In this document: in pieces, positions 22,111-32,390 of the stretch
Position numbering within the stretch: the first letter of the stretch is position 1
Layout: each line of letters begins with the position of its first letter
NCBI GenBank assembly: GCA_936440205.1
Contig: OW387149.1
Location: forward strand, 3,988,114 to 4,052,113
Reading direction: 5' to 3'
Length of the DNA stretch: 64,000 nucleotides
Source of the DNA: Lepidonotus clava
Lineage: Eukaryota > Annelida > Polychaeta > Phyllodocida > Polynoidae
Position numbers and translations under genes: made by a program
The notes under the pieces: model-generated
What the model was told of the DNA's origin: nothing
The model's database searches: none
Seen by the model: only the letters and a program-made list of their open reading frames with translations

Positions 22111-23645
22111 TTAAGCATATAGACGAGACAAATAATCAGCCGTATGATTGTCAGTAGAAGCAATGTATTGAGGTGAGATATAGAAATTGGTATCCACGCA
22201 CATCCAAAATATATGACATAATATGTTAGCAGCAAAATAATTGGTCGATCTGTCACGACAAAGCATGTAGCAAACTGCTTGATTATCACAGTTGAGAATA
22301 ACACGTGAATTGCAGAATTGATATTTCCAACGTAGCAAAGATATGTAAACTGCTAAGAGCTCGAGAATAGCAATATTATTAATATAAGCAGCAGGAACCC
22401 AAGTAAGATATTCAGATGGGCCGCAATCCTCGATATACACATTGTCATCCTCTGAAATTTGAAGAGAGCTGCAGAAATAATCCCATTGGAAAACACCAGC
22501 TAGCCCCGTCATGGAAGCATCAGTATAGATTTCATGCTGGACACTGCTATTATTTATAATATCTGCCTCACCGTTGAAAATTAAAGCGAAGTTTTGCCAC
22601 CACAGCATGTCATCAAAGAAAGATTGCTTGAGAGTAATGTGTTTTCTGAAATTGAAACTTTTCAACAAATTGATAATGTTATGCATGAAGATACGGCCAC
22701 CGCGTACAACTTTACAACAATAATTAAGCGTACCACAAAGCCGTTGCATTTGAAGCTTGGTGGAATATTTGCGGCCAGACCAAAATTTCAATTCATTCAT
22801 CAATTTAGCTTGTTTGTCAAGTGGCAGATAAAGCTTGCCGGCCACTGAATCTATATCAATACCAAGATAGCGGCATTTGGTTGTTGGGTATGAAATCTTG
22901 TCCCAGGCCATATAAAAGCCCAATTTTCTCAAGGTAGAAATCAGCAGTTGCTGACCAAGCCAGCATTTTTCTAAGCTCGGAGCTATAATTATAAAGTCAT
23001 CTAAATAGTTGAAGCATTGAAAACCACACCTGTTTATATAACGAGCAATAGAATCCGTTAGGCGATTAAAAATGAAAGGAGCCGCTCTGCTGCCAAAACA
23101 GAGAAAATTGTCAGTTATGTAAGCATCTGTATTATTATCAAATTTCCAGGAAAGACCGAAATATTGCCGATCGTCAGGATGTATAGCAATAGAGCGATAG
23201 GCCGCTTTGATATCTACCGTACACATATAAGAGCCAGCTTGGAGGTGCTGGACAACGTCATCAATAGTCTTATATGAAAAATGAGAAAAAACATGACGCA
23301 TATAATTGTTAACTGATCTTTTGAAAGGCTGGCTACAATCAGTAATAGGACGTATCTTCCCTTGGGTTTGTGTATTACACCTAGCGCATGTATACAGTGA
23401 GGAGGATCAGCCACTATGGAAAGCTTCCCATCTGATATTTCCTGAGACAATAAAGCTGATAATTCATGAGAAGAATCCAACGCAGAGCCATAGTTAGCAT
23501 TGTGATAAGGTTCCACCGCAGGGTCCACATCTATAACATGGAAACCATTTAAAACGCCATCCAAAATGAAATGAGAATCTTGATCCCAGATATTATCGTA
23601 GAAAAGCATATCACACCAAGCAGCTGGTTTCATTTGTGATAACAC
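22111..23645 (-). pseudogene. Reverse transcriptase/RNase H region (DIRS-order fossil)
   Basis: This region would copy the element's RNA to DNA. Visible motifs are VDIKAAYRSIAIHP (motif A with catalytic Asp), FGSRAAPFIFNRL (motif B), FNYLDDFII (motif C, YLDD) and CRYLGIDID. RNase H-like blocks follow: IYTDASMTGLAGVFQ, ILELLAVYISLL and LNCDNQAVCY, giving the D-E-D series. Upstream blocks such as DDPPHC-type and IHKPKGRY match the N-terminal flank typical of DIRS polymerases. The catalytic core lies within one long open stretch, with the flank in another frame. Confidence 0.85.
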
Positions 23646-23756
23646 CCCTCCTATGAAATTCCAATTTTCCGTAGCCGAGCAAGCAGTAGTAAGAGCATGA
23701 AAACATTTTTCAGTGATAACAGAGCAATCAGCAGCATTAGGAATATTATGATAAGT

Positions 23757-24950
23757 TCATTTCTGAGCCTTTGGAGGTGGAGCACGCACTGTATCGGCAA
23801 AGGTGGGTGGAGTAGCTGATGACTTAGTACTGCAATCTCTAGCAACATGGTCCTTTGATCTACATTTAGCACAAACGTGAGATCGATTACAATGTTCCAT
23901 GTTACATGTACGACTATTGTACAGCCAACAAACGTCCTTTGGCCACGAAGATAGTTTGGACCCCAGGGCATTACGGCCCCGTGACTGATTCCAACGTGTT
24001 TTACCTTGCACTGCGTACGTGGCGTCAACACCCAAAAATAGGGCCACAGACTCAGGGTCAGCCGATACCCAGTCATCCAACATCTCAGAAAACACTTTGT
24101 CTGTCACGGAAATGTCATAGCGTATGAGGGATTCAGTGGTGTAAACATTAGTGGCCGCTTTGTTGGCAACGAATTTCATATGTGATGCATAGCCACGGGC
24201 GTCATGACCACAACTCATGATGTGAGACAACACCTGCGTCATGCCACTGATTAGTTCACGATAAGAAGTACGTTCAGGGCCTTTGTTCTCCGACAGATAC
24301 GAAAGGGGGCGGAACTTACACAAAGCTGCTTCTTCCTCCTTTGTTCGACGTCTCACCTCAGCAGTAGGAGCTCCTTGAATAAGGCGAGCCGCCATAGGCT
24401 CCGGCTGACCGTCTCGGGGTGGGCGTCCACCGGTCCCTGTACCGGCTCCCCCAGCACTCCCGGCCGCCGCCGCCGCTGCTGCTACCGCGTCAGCACTACG
24501 CTGCTCCTCATGGGCCAATTGAAGACTCAAATCCCGTAATTGGCCTTCGAGCAATAATACACGGTTTTCCTCACGTGTAATAGCAAGCTTCTCCCGTTGC
24601 GACTTGATTTGTGACTCCAGATAACTCAGATATTCCGGTGAGTCTCTGGGTGGAGGGGCCTGTGCGTCCATAATGGCGGCGTCAGTGTACGGCTCAAGTG
24701 CCGGGAGAAAATCCTTTGAAATACCGCTGGCACCACGAGCACTCTCAGCACAACTCACACAAGAGGTCCCGCTATAATGGGATAAACAAATTGCACAATT
24801 TGGCATTGCCAAAAACAGCAATAAACTGAATACCCACAATTTTTTCATGAAGAGTTTTTCAAAAACCTGCAATGTGTCTGCTGTGTGTGGTGCTGCCAGG
24901 GCATCTGACCTTGATAGGTTACAGTCAGGCCACACTAATATATCATACAC
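23757..24950 (-). CDS. Gag-like region (DIRS-order fossil)
   Basis: This would be the nucleic-acid-binding structural protein of the element. In order it shows an N-terminal hydrophobic and Cys-rich segment, a coiled-coil-like stretch (YLESQIKSQREKLAITREEN), an Ala/Gly-rich linker (AAAAAAGSAGG) and a conserved-looking middle (YRELISGMTQVLSHIM). A zinc-knuckle-like Cys/His cluster near the C-terminus (CNRSHVCAKCRSKDHVARDC) follows. The true start is uncertain because the open stretch runs into the A1 repeat, and the Met near MPNCAICLSHY could also be used. Similarity to known DIRS Gag is by layout only. Confidence 0.7.
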   Translation of the reverse strand: MYDILVWPDCNLSRSDALAAPHTADTLQVFEKLFMKKLWVFSLLLFLAMPNCAICLSHYSGTSCVSCAESARGASGISKDFLPALEPYTDAAIMDAQAPPPRDSPEYLSYLESQIKSQREKLAITREENRVLLLEGQLRDLSLQLAHEEQRSADAVAAAAAAAGSAGGAGTGTGGRPPRDGQPEPMAARLIQGAPTAEVRRRTKEEEAALCKFRPLSYLSENKGPERTSYRELISGMTQVLSHIMSCGHDARGYASHMKFVANKAATNVYTTESLIRYDISVTDKVFSEMLDDWVSADPESVALFLGVDATYAVQGKTRWNQSRGRNALGSKLSSWPKDVCWLYNSRTCNMEHCNRSHVCAKCRSKDHVARDCSTKSSATPPTFADTVRAPPPKAQK

Positions 24951-25034
24951 TAGGGGGCAGCACCCACTGAGGCTGAAAGGTAGGGCCCCCTACACATTTA
25001 TATCCACATAACTTTGTCAACTTATATGAAACAT
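24861..25034 (-). repeat. Split direct repeat A1 of DIRS-order element
   Basis: Identical by eye to A2 and marks the element's 5' end on the minus strand. It probably holds the promoter. It contains ACACTAGGGGGCAGCACC at 24947-24964, a CTCF-like core. Confidence 0.9.
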
Positions 25035-25118
25035 TCATGATTCCTGGAAAGAGTAAGCGCACATAGTTATGAGCGTCGGCATTGATAAGGCCATACCACC
25101 CGAGTGACGAGACACTGG

Positions 25119-25245
25119 AGGGCCTTCCATTAAGAATACATGTACGCATCAAGGAGGGGGGAGGGGGAAGGATTTTTTCAAAATGTGCTTATGTTTCCGT
25201 ACAAATCCACCGCGTATCTATGCACAAGGGGTGGTCGTATCATAA
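25119..25245. mobile_element. Family J MITE, partial
   Basis: It begins GGGCCTTCCATTAAGAATAC and contains GTACGCATCAAGGAGGGGG and CGTACAAATCCACCGCG, matching 39532-39717. No right terminus is found. Confidence 0.5.
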
Positions 25246-25329
25246 GTTTACTTGGCTGTGGGGCTCAAAAGTATTTTTCTATGGTACAATCTGGGCCATA
25301 GGTGCCAACCTATAAAAATAGTGGCCATC

Positions 25330-25464
25330 CAGGGGCGGACACGGAATTTTCGAAAAGGGGGCGGGGGTGTCAGCATAAAGGTTAAGTACTAAAACGGTGT
25401 GCATTCGCGCATACGCATGTGGCATTTTCCTTTCTTCTTCCCCCAACCCCCTGGATCCGTCCCT
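25330..25464 (-). mobile_element. Family C MITE
   Basis: It starts CAGGGGCGGACACGG and ends CCTGGATCCGTCCCTA, with GGTTAAGTACTAAAACGGTG inside. Shorter than other copies because the poly-C segment is reduced. Confidence 0.7.
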
Positions 25465-25631
25465 ACCCATGCCCTTGCAGCTACAGTGCAGAGATTACTC
25501 TCGGAGTGCAGAGTGGCAGAAGGCGGGGATACCTCCACACCAGAAACCTGATGTTAGTAGTATATGGAATTTGGGAAATGCATCAGGCACAAACAGTCCC
25601 ATATTGAAAACGTCTCTAGATGCGCATATTA

Positions 25632-25690
25632 CAGGGGCGTAGCCAGCCCTAAAGTCAAAGGGGGTTCCATGTAAATCCAAGGGTTTCCAA
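25632..25690. mobile_element. Family G end fragment
   Basis: CAGGGGCGTAGCCAGCCC begins here, followed by TAAAGTCAAAGGGGGTTCC. This is the terminus shared with 47967-48150 and 60568-60692. The other end was not found. Confidence 0.5.
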
Positions 25691-25810
25691 AGCTACATTT
25701 TTGACAAGATTCACTTATATTTCACTTATATTGGGGAAAGGGGGTGAGCGGTGACGGGATCAACGGTAAAATTGGCAGTAAGATATCAAAAATGCTTGAT
25801 ATTACAGTCA

Positions 25811-25889
25811 CTTGGGGACGAAGACGACAATTCACCCAGTTGCCCAGCAACAGGCGACGGTAAAATCGCTTAGTGGGTATGGAGCTTTA
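25811..25889. mobile_element. Family D MITE, right-end fragment
   Basis: It contains AACAGGCGACGGTAAAATCG and the right end CTTAGTGGGTATGGAGCTTTA. The left terminus is lost or unrecognisable. Confidence 0.6.
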
Positions 25890-26151
25890 GAAACCCATGT
25901 AAGTTGTAGCTGTTAATAAGGAGACAAACATAAAATATTTCAAAATATTTTTGCAGTATCAGAAAACGAGGAAAATGGATTGCTGGATTTGTTAATTTGC
26001 CATGTACTTATACTGCAACTATTGTGATAAGCTATTGTTAATTAACCTTGGACCAGAACTCAGAAAATCCATTAACAGGTTAATAAGGTCACGTTCTGCA
26101 TCTGACATTCAATGACACGGCAAATGGGGAATAGGCACCTAATTAGTAAAC

Positions 26152-26320
26152 AAGGAGGGGGTCCAGGGGATCCTGATTTCTCCCCCCCTCCTTTTGGTGG
26201 GGACTTAACTTGCAAAGAGTAGAATATGTTGCACGCGCACACGCACACATGCGAATGACTGCGATTTTAGTACTTAGCCTACACGGTCCCAAATTGTTGA
26301 TGCCCTATTCCTGCACCTAC
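26152..26320 (+). mobile_element. Family C MITE, decayed
   Basis: It retains GGAGGGGGTCCAGGGG, CCTTTTGGTGGGGACTTAAC and TTTTAGTACTTAGCCTACAC, but the CAGGGGCGGATCC ends are degraded. Confidence 0.5.
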
Positions 26321-26397
26321 AAAGAAAGAATTGGTCGTATGTACCTGCACCTGAGTCATATATAAGCGTTGATTAGAGACTTTTACTTAAAATGTCG

Positions 26398-26612
26398 TAC
26401 CCAGGGAGTGTGGGAGGGGTTTTGAGGGTGTCTGGAACCCTGCCCCTCTCAGTTTCTAAATAGCAAATAAAATGGTAAAAGTTCCAAACTGGAAACCCCC
26501 TCAGATTTACGGGGAACTCCTCAGATCTACTGGGAACCCCCTCAGATTTACGGGGAACTCCTCAGATCTACTGGGAACCCCCTCAGATTTACGGGGAACC
26601 ACATCGTGTAAT
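26398..26612. mobile_element. Family G MITE with internal minisatellite
   Basis: GTACCCAGGGAG is followed by GAGGGTGTCTGGAACCC, as in other family G copies. The right part has expanded into a tandem array (see next entry). No clear right terminus. Confidence 0.5.
26493..26610. repeat. 41-base minisatellite
   Basis: The word CCCTCAGATTTACGGGGAAC recurs at about 26499, 26540 and 26581, a period of exactly 41 bases, with the related TCAGATCTACTGGGAACC in between. About 2.6 units, nearly identical, so recent. Confidence 0.85.
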
Positions 26613-27517
26613 CCTATACCCCATCGGAGTACTATGTTTGACTTATATATCTTTGGAAACCCTTTTTAGATTTTAGGGCCTGGTGCAGAGCTGGGCAAGA
26701 AATTACCCCCCCCCCCCCAAACGTAAATTTAAAAGAAAAGTCCCACCTTTCCCTGAAAATGTCATTGTTAAACCCTAAAATATTGCAAGAAAATGTTGGA
26801 ACGTTCCACTGAAAGTTCCACTTGGGGAACCTTGCCACTTCCCTTTCAAGTTGAAATTATTGAATTTGTCACCAAAAGTTTCAAATAGGGAACCTCACCA
26901 CCACGACCCTTCCCCCACAACAAAACCTGTGTACGGGCCTGGACTCTGAATCAGGATACAGTAAGAGGATGGATGGTTCCGATCGCCCCCACTAGGGGAC
27001 GCCTTGATGAGTGGACGGTCTGACAGGTGGTGCCGCGTGGTGGTCGTTGGGAGAACTACGCCAAAGGCAGTATCCTAATGCCAGGAGAACGTGAAACACA
27101 GAGTTGGCATTTCAACAGAGGCTATCGCTAGATAAAACCAATCTACATAGACAACTTTGTTAGGCTCTGAATAAAGACTGAGAATCAATATATAGGCTGT
27201 GCGCAAATCGTTAACAAAAACCGATAAAAACCCTCTCATGAGCACATGCTTGGTGACAATAATTTGGAACAAACCTCCAGGCTATACAGGTTACGTCGGT
27301 TCTGCTGTGGGTCAGGGGGTGGTGGCGAGGCTACTTAAGTTTTGCTTGTAATTTGAGTAAATTAAACTTAAAAAGGGGGGTGGTGAGATTCCCTAGGTGG
27401 AAACTTTCAACATTTACTTGCAATGTTTTTAGGGTTTTGAAAATTATTTTTTTAAGGAAAGGTGGATTTTTTTTTCTTTTGTATAAATTCCGTATAAGTC
27501 CTTAGAGGTGAATTCAG
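26613..27517. other. Unassigned stretch with one CTCF-like motif
   Basis: CCACTAGGGGACGCC at 26989-27003 matches the CTCF core apart from one or two positions. C and T homopolymer runs lie at 26706-26718 and 27460-27480. No coding-like frame. Confidence 0.4.
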
Positions 27518-27672
27518 GATTTCCAGAATATTATGATAACATCACAGTGCAACATTGCAATGTTGGGTTCTAAAGGCATTATTGGGTGCCATTAAAAAAC
27601 ATAACAAGAACCAAACCAGAACTAACTAGAACATTACTGCAACGTTATAATAACGTCACATTCTTGCCTGGG
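27518..27672 (+). mobile_element. Family A MITE, right-end fragment
   Basis: It follows the family from CATCACAGTGCAACATTGC to the end CATTCTTGCCTGGG. The left half is missing. Confidence 0.7.
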
Positions 27673-28220
27673 AAGGGATCTTCCCCTGGACCATAATGAC
27701 TTATTGGAGTGCACCCTCTTTATAAAACCCTAGGCCTATAGTCTGTGAGGGCGACTTTTTTTACTAGCAGTTTCTCCTTCTTCAGTCTCCCCACTCATGC
27801 TAGGCCTGCTGGTAGGAGCTCCTCCTCTGGGTGCCTTATACCATGCCCTATGATCAATAAGAACTGTTTTATACACAACACCTTAGGGGTATACCTTTTT
27901 GCGTGGTGTAGATAGCTATAGTTAAGAGAAAAAGAGCAGGACATGCTGCCTATTTGTTTACTGATATAAACCATAGTGGACGTAGTCACATCTTATGAAG
28001 TCAGGTTTCTTTATGTTAGATTCTTTGGTTGGAGGGCTGGATTTTGAAAGAAAAACCGTTAAAGATCACTGTGTTTTTTCCCAAACCATAAGAAATGACC
28101 ATTAAAAACTTCAGAGGTTATCACCCTCTCATAAGTCTCCAACCAATAAGAATATACAAAGTTGACCGATGAGCGTGCAGATATCATATCCCTGACCTAG
28201 AAATCATGGGATGACAGCCT
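27673..28220. other. Unassigned non-coding stretch
   Basis: No recognised repeat or coding-like frame. Confidence 0.35.
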
Positions 28221-28685
28221 CAATAGACCTGTCCACTTTAGGATGTATTGCTGGCATGATACAGAGGTCGGACATAATTGCAGTTTTTACAAAGTCAGGC
28301 GCTGACACAAATTTGAGTGAATGAGTTAGTACTTGTGTTTTCTAAGTCAATAAGGTGTTGATAAATGAGGGTGAATTATTAAAATGGTAATTACCTCCAT
28401 TTTAGGTGAACCAAAATAAGGTATGTTTTTGTGATTTTAGGGTTGGACATTGTGAGCAAAGCTGAAGGGCATTAACACTGTTTCCTATGGGAAAATGTCA
28501 TTTGGGCTTTCCAGTCCTACAGCAACATATTTAACATCATATTGAAAGTAAAAGCTTATAAAGTTTAGTTTTGGGTAATAGTACAGGAAAATAACTGTGA
28601 ATCAAGTATGATGAACATTTTTCTAAAAATGTTGATATCATAGAAATAAGGGGTGGGCCAGCTGGCAAAGTGGACAGGTCTATTG
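28221..28685 (-). mobile_element. Family I element with 19-base perfect TIRs
   Basis: The ends CAATAGACCTGTCCACTTT and AAAGTGGACAGGTCTATTG are perfect inverted repeats of 19 bases. The 465-base interior is non-coding and includes a block (GGGTTGGACATTGTGAGC, CCTATGGGAAAATG) that matches, inverted, the middle of 6595-7045. The flanks show no clear target duplication. Superfamily not assigned. Confidence 0.8.
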
Positions 28686-28692
28686 GCGCTTC

Positions 28693-28872
28693 TTTACTTT
28701 TCCAAAAGGAGGTCAACGTACAAACATAGTTCTAAAATGGCGTTCATTTACGCACACGCCTGTGGCATTTCCCCCTCTCCTTGTCGTTTAACGGTCAACC
28801 AATAGGAGGGGTCAGGACCCCCTGCATTCCCCCCCCCCCCACACACACAGAGACACTATATCCATCCCTACT
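28693..28872 (-). mobile_element. Family C MITE, decayed
   Basis: GTTCTAAAATGGCGTTCA, CAATAGGAGGGGTCAGGACC, a C run and CTATATCCATCCCTAC correspond to the inverted family C interior and right end. Confidence 0.5.
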
Positions 28873-28898
28873 TTTAAAATTTTTTCCTTGCTCATTGA

Positions 28899-29111
28899 GG
28901 GAAGCTGGATGGTGTAGTGGGTTAGGTTCTCGCCTCTCACTTGGCTGGACCGGGTTCAAGTCTGCAACACCACCTTGCCTTGCCGTCGTTTCCACCCCCA
29001 TATAGATTCAATCACAGTACTTTGTACAAGCCAAAAATCATGAGTTGGTCCTGATATAGCTGGAAAATTGCTGATAGACGTTAAACTTCAACAATCTTCA
29101 TCATCATCCTT
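28899..29111 (+). mobile_element. tRNA-derived SINE
   Basis: It has an A box-like TGGTGTAGTGG at 28909-28919 and a B box-like GGTTCAAGTC at 28952-28961, spaced as in a tRNA promoter. The tRNA-unrelated body follows with TACTTTGTACAAGCC and CTGATATAGCTGG. The 3' tail is AACTTCAACAATC followed by ATC-type repeats. Not a working tRNA gene, because no cloverleaf closes. The tail is shared with 29752-29981 and 44052-44250. Confidence 0.75.
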
Positions 29112-29751
29112 GCTCATTGTGGCCCAGTCAAGGGAACTGACAAAAATCCTCGTTCAACTCTGACGAAGGCCTGGATGTTTGTTTACTCAACGAAAAACAG
29201 GACTGTCATTAGAACTTACCAATTCTGTCATGTCGTGATGTCAATATTTTTCCTTATGAAAACACTCTGTAATTGTTGTGATGATTCGAAATCACAATAA
29301 CGCCATTGTTTTGTTCTTGGACTAGAACCTGGTCAAGTGTTAATGAAGATAGGAATCCTGAGTTTTTGCAATTCTAGTTAGTTCAATCATGTGAAATAAC
29401 GACGTGAAAGCAGGTGTTTTTCTGTATTTTGTACCAAAGGTCATCCTGTGATATTAAGACTGTATCACAATTTAAGCGGGTCCTGGACGCATATTTGTCG
29501 AACTTACCGATTCCTAGGTTTTTGCAGATCTTTGATTTATTAATTCTTTAATTATCCTTGATTGTTCAAGATTCTAACCTTGACACTACTTTTACTTGTC
29601 ACCAACATCCTATTTTCTTTTCTCAGTTATAGAACAACGCAGTTATAGGCTCACTTGTATTATGATTTTCCATTCATTTTAGAATTTGTCTCAAATATGA
29701 CGAGGCTAAATGAAGTATCTTCAGTGTAATACTATTTTGGGACTGAATATA
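29112..29751. other. Unassigned non-coding stretch
   Basis: AT-rich. No repeat or coding-like frame recognised. Confidence 0.35.
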
Positions 29752-29981
29752 GGATGATGATTGTTGAAGTTTAAGTCACCTAGCAGTATTTAAGCTATAT
29801 CAGGACCAGCTCACATTTTCCACTGAAATATAAAATGTATCATTGGCGAATCAATAGGGGTCAGAAGAACATCAAGGAAGGGTGGTCCAACAGACAGCCT
29901 GGCCATGGGGAATCGAACCCGGGCCCTCCATGTGGGAATCCCATATATATGCTACCTGTTGGACCACACGTCCTCCAACCT
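29752..29981 (-). mobile_element. tRNA-derived SINE, inverted
   Basis: Read on the minus strand it has the B box-like GGGTTCGATTCC (complement near 29910-29921) and an upstream ACGTGTGGTCCAACAGG head. The 3' part has AGCTGGTCCTGATATAGC and ends TTAAACTTCAACAATC. The same tail as at 28899-29111 shows one SINE lineage with different tRNA heads. Confidence 0.7.
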
Positions 29982-30274
29982 AATATAGGAAGGAATATTA
30001 ATAAATATGAAACAATTAGTACATTCTGTACATTCTTAACTGTCACCTGGTTGCGATGCTCATTTGAGGCCTGTCATTATTGAATGAATCTAAAATTAAT
30101 TAAAGTTTAACGTTAGGTAATCAATTTTGCTTTCTATGAAGGAATAGAGGAAACTGTATCATGATTTGATATATAGGCCTATGATTATTCTCATTGCACC
30201 CGATCTGGACGTTCACTGGCCCTCTCGTGGAAGTTTCTTCCATCAAATGCAATCTGCCATAAAATCATATTTTC

Positions 30275-30498
30275 TTAAGACCATATTCCACCTTGCGTTA
30301 GGGGGCACTTGCGGCCGTCATTTATGGGTGTCGCAAGCAGTTTGCGGCTCAGATACAAACATGTTGGTATCCCCGATCCGGAGCCGCAAACAGGGGCTGC
30401 AAACAGAGGCCGCAAATACCCATATTCCACCTTGCAGAACGCCACCGCAAACGAGTTTGCAGCCGTTTGCTTGCGGCCACAAGTGGAATATAGCCTTT
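30275..30498. mobile_element. Family F-type MITE, CpG-rich interior
   Basis: The ends TTAAGACCATATTCCACCTTG and CAAGTGGAATATAGCCTTTA are near-inverted repeats. The interior is built of mirrored TTGCGGCCG/CGGCCGCAA-type words and an internal copy of CATATTCCACCTTGC at 30420, so one end is duplicated inside. Confidence 0.75.
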
Positions 30499-31573
30499 AC
30501 AGCAGGTGCCGCAAACTTTTATTCCCCGTAACCCTTTCTATAAGGAATGATAGCAACCAGTTGTTGGCAATTAGTTGCTAACAAAGAAAACCCACAGGGT
30601 CAGGTCTAAAAGGTTGGCAGTCCTTAGCAGTAAGTACCTCTGGCCACCTGGCGACGGCCAGGAATACTAGATGTAGCCAAGATCATCTGTCCGCGTTTGA
30701 ATGGGTTCCAACGGTTTCAGCCGGGTACAACTTTTTACGTGACTGGCTTCATTTCCCGTGGGGCAGCGGGCGTAGTAAAAGATGCAGCTGGCTGAGATTA
30801 ACACCCATCAAACCCGTTGTAACGCAGGTTGTAGCCGCCAGGAACATGGCACTGTTATCGATTGTAGAACCAACCTTTGCACTTCCGGGGTACGGATAGG
30901 GGGCACAAAATAGTGGTACCGATTGTTTTGTTGTTTTTTGTTTTATTTATTTATCTATTTCTTTATTTATTTCTGAGAAAATATCACTCAGGGTTGCCCC
31001 TCGTCTACCATGATGTATAGGATACTTCTATATTACTCAATAGAAAAATCCATCCAATGAGTAAAGGAATACTATATAACATGATTGACAAGTTATGTAA
31101 CTGGAATAATTAGAGGATATATTGTTGGACTTAAATATGGTCCTTTTTTGACAAAATGACCTTTTGTAGCGGTTATGAAACATATCCCAAATTTATCATT
31201 CTCAATTATAAGTAATGATAATGGTTTATTAAGATTTAATAAGATTGTTAATTGAATATTCTATTTAAAAACGTATTTTATACTTTTTCAGAGTTATAAA
31301 TAACTATCATTATGAATTGATCACTAAAATTGTAACCAGCTTATTTTTGGACATACACGTGACGTCATCTTCACAACGTCTATAGCATGTGATACTGTCT
31401 TCTATCGTCATCAGGGGAATGATATATTTGTTCCAGACAAGTAATTAACGTCTTATTTAAATATATCCAGATATCATTTAGAGATCATATAACTATTACT
31501 TTTAACCCCCTTCTTTTTTTGTTGTTGTTGTTGTTGTTTTTTTTGGTCGAATATCAGGGTTTTTGGAAATCAA
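30499..31573. other. Unassigned non-coding stretch
   Basis: 30600-30900 is moderately CpG-rich with no clear motif cluster. 30930-30980 has TTTATT repeats, and 31517-31541 is a TTG microsatellite. No gene is supported. Confidence 0.35.
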
Positions 31574-31654
31574 AAACGGACAGCCCCAGAGGGGTGGGCC
31601 GGGACCTTTTTTTAATTAAGGCTCCCCCTTCCTGAATTCCTGGATCCGCCCCTG
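31574..31654. mobile_element. Family C end fragment
   Basis: It ends TCCTGGATCCGCCCCTG, a clear family C right terminus, two bases before the next copy begins. The left part is degraded. Confidence 0.6.
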
Positions 31655-31656
31655 TG

Positions 31657-31839
31657 CAGGGGCGGATCCAGGAACTGTCTTCCAGGGGGGGGGGGGCAAG
31701 GTATCTACCCCCCCCCCCCTATGATTTACCTTGCAAAATTTCTTCTTGGATTTGCCAAAGCTAAGAGGGTTAATTTTTGGTCTAGGGGGGGCAATTGCCC
31801 CTTTTGCCCCCCCCCCCCCTCCCCTGGATCCGCCACTGC
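31657..31839. mobile_element. Family C MITE, G/C-run subfamily
   Basis: It starts CAGGGGCGGATCCAGG and ends CCCTGGATCCGCCACTG. The interior carries long G and C runs and GCCAAAGCTAAGAGGG. Related subfamily members are at 45572-45765 and 48654-48838. Confidence 0.8.
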
Positions 31840-32017
31840 TGTGGAAGTGTGACTTTGAATTTCCGAATGAGTAGGGTTCACTGGGTGAGGGGGGCAGGGT
31901 GATTGTCAAAAGGGGCCTTAGATGTTACGTAAGACCATTGAGCAGTAATAGAGTAATGGTGCGTGTAACGCCCCCTGACGGCCTGAGATAACACTTGTAC
32001 CACAATGAGATACAGAC

Positions 32018-32390
32018 AGGAATTCTCCCTACCAGGGATAGCTGATTTGCAGTATTTTAGGCGCCTGAAGGTTATATTTGTCTCATTTTGTCGACAAAAA
32101 CACAGAGAAATCTATAGAAAATTTACAAATTGTTGCTATATATCTTTCTGTAATATATGAATTTTCAAACCAACTTGAAAAATAATGACTATATACAGTT
32201 ACAAAATGAAAATTAGCCCCCAAAAAATTTCCATAATGTTCAACAGCAAATGATGCCATAATTAATAAATATTCCAATACTTGAGCCTTGTGGTTTGTCG
32301 ACATATTTCCCAGAATGCACCATGATTAAAGATAGTCTGCAGGTTGACCTCGGGAAATCTGCTATCCGTGGTAGGGTGAATTCAGGAAGT
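32018..32390. mobile_element. Family H element with paired termini
   Basis: The left end GAATTCTCCCTACCAGGGAT plus AGCTGATTT is inverted at the right as AAATCTGCTATCC then GTGGTAGGGTGAATTC. The AT-rich interior is about 310 bases with paired TTTTGTCGACA/TGTCGACAT words near each end. Single ends of the same family occur near 14590 and 37150. Non-coding. Superfamily unknown. Confidence 0.65.

Larger units (their letters stand above)
20761..25034 (-). mobile_element. DIRS-order retroelement (Ngaro/PAT-like)
   Basis: About 4.3 kb, read on the minus strand as terminal repeat A1, Gag-like region, reverse transcriptase/RNase H region, tyrosine recombinase region, B1, A2, B2. The A1/A2 pair (about 165 bases) and the B1/B2 pair (78 bases) look identical by eye, so the insertion is young. 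The split-direct-repeat layout A1...B1-A2-B2 and the recombinase place it with Ngaro- and PAT-like DIRS elements, not with integrase-bearing LTR elements. No target duplication is expected. I see no methyltransferase or hydrolase region. The coding part looks nearly whole with a few interruptions, so I treat it as a recent fossil. Confidence 0.9.

Noticed and set aside
20761-25034. LTR retrotransposon or retrovirus copy
   Set aside because: A tyrosine recombinase replaces integrase, there is no protease or envelope region, and the termini are split direct repeats rather than LTRs.
28899-28975. Working tRNA gene
   Set aside because: A and B boxes are present, but the acceptor and anticodon stems do not pair and a SINE body and tail follow.
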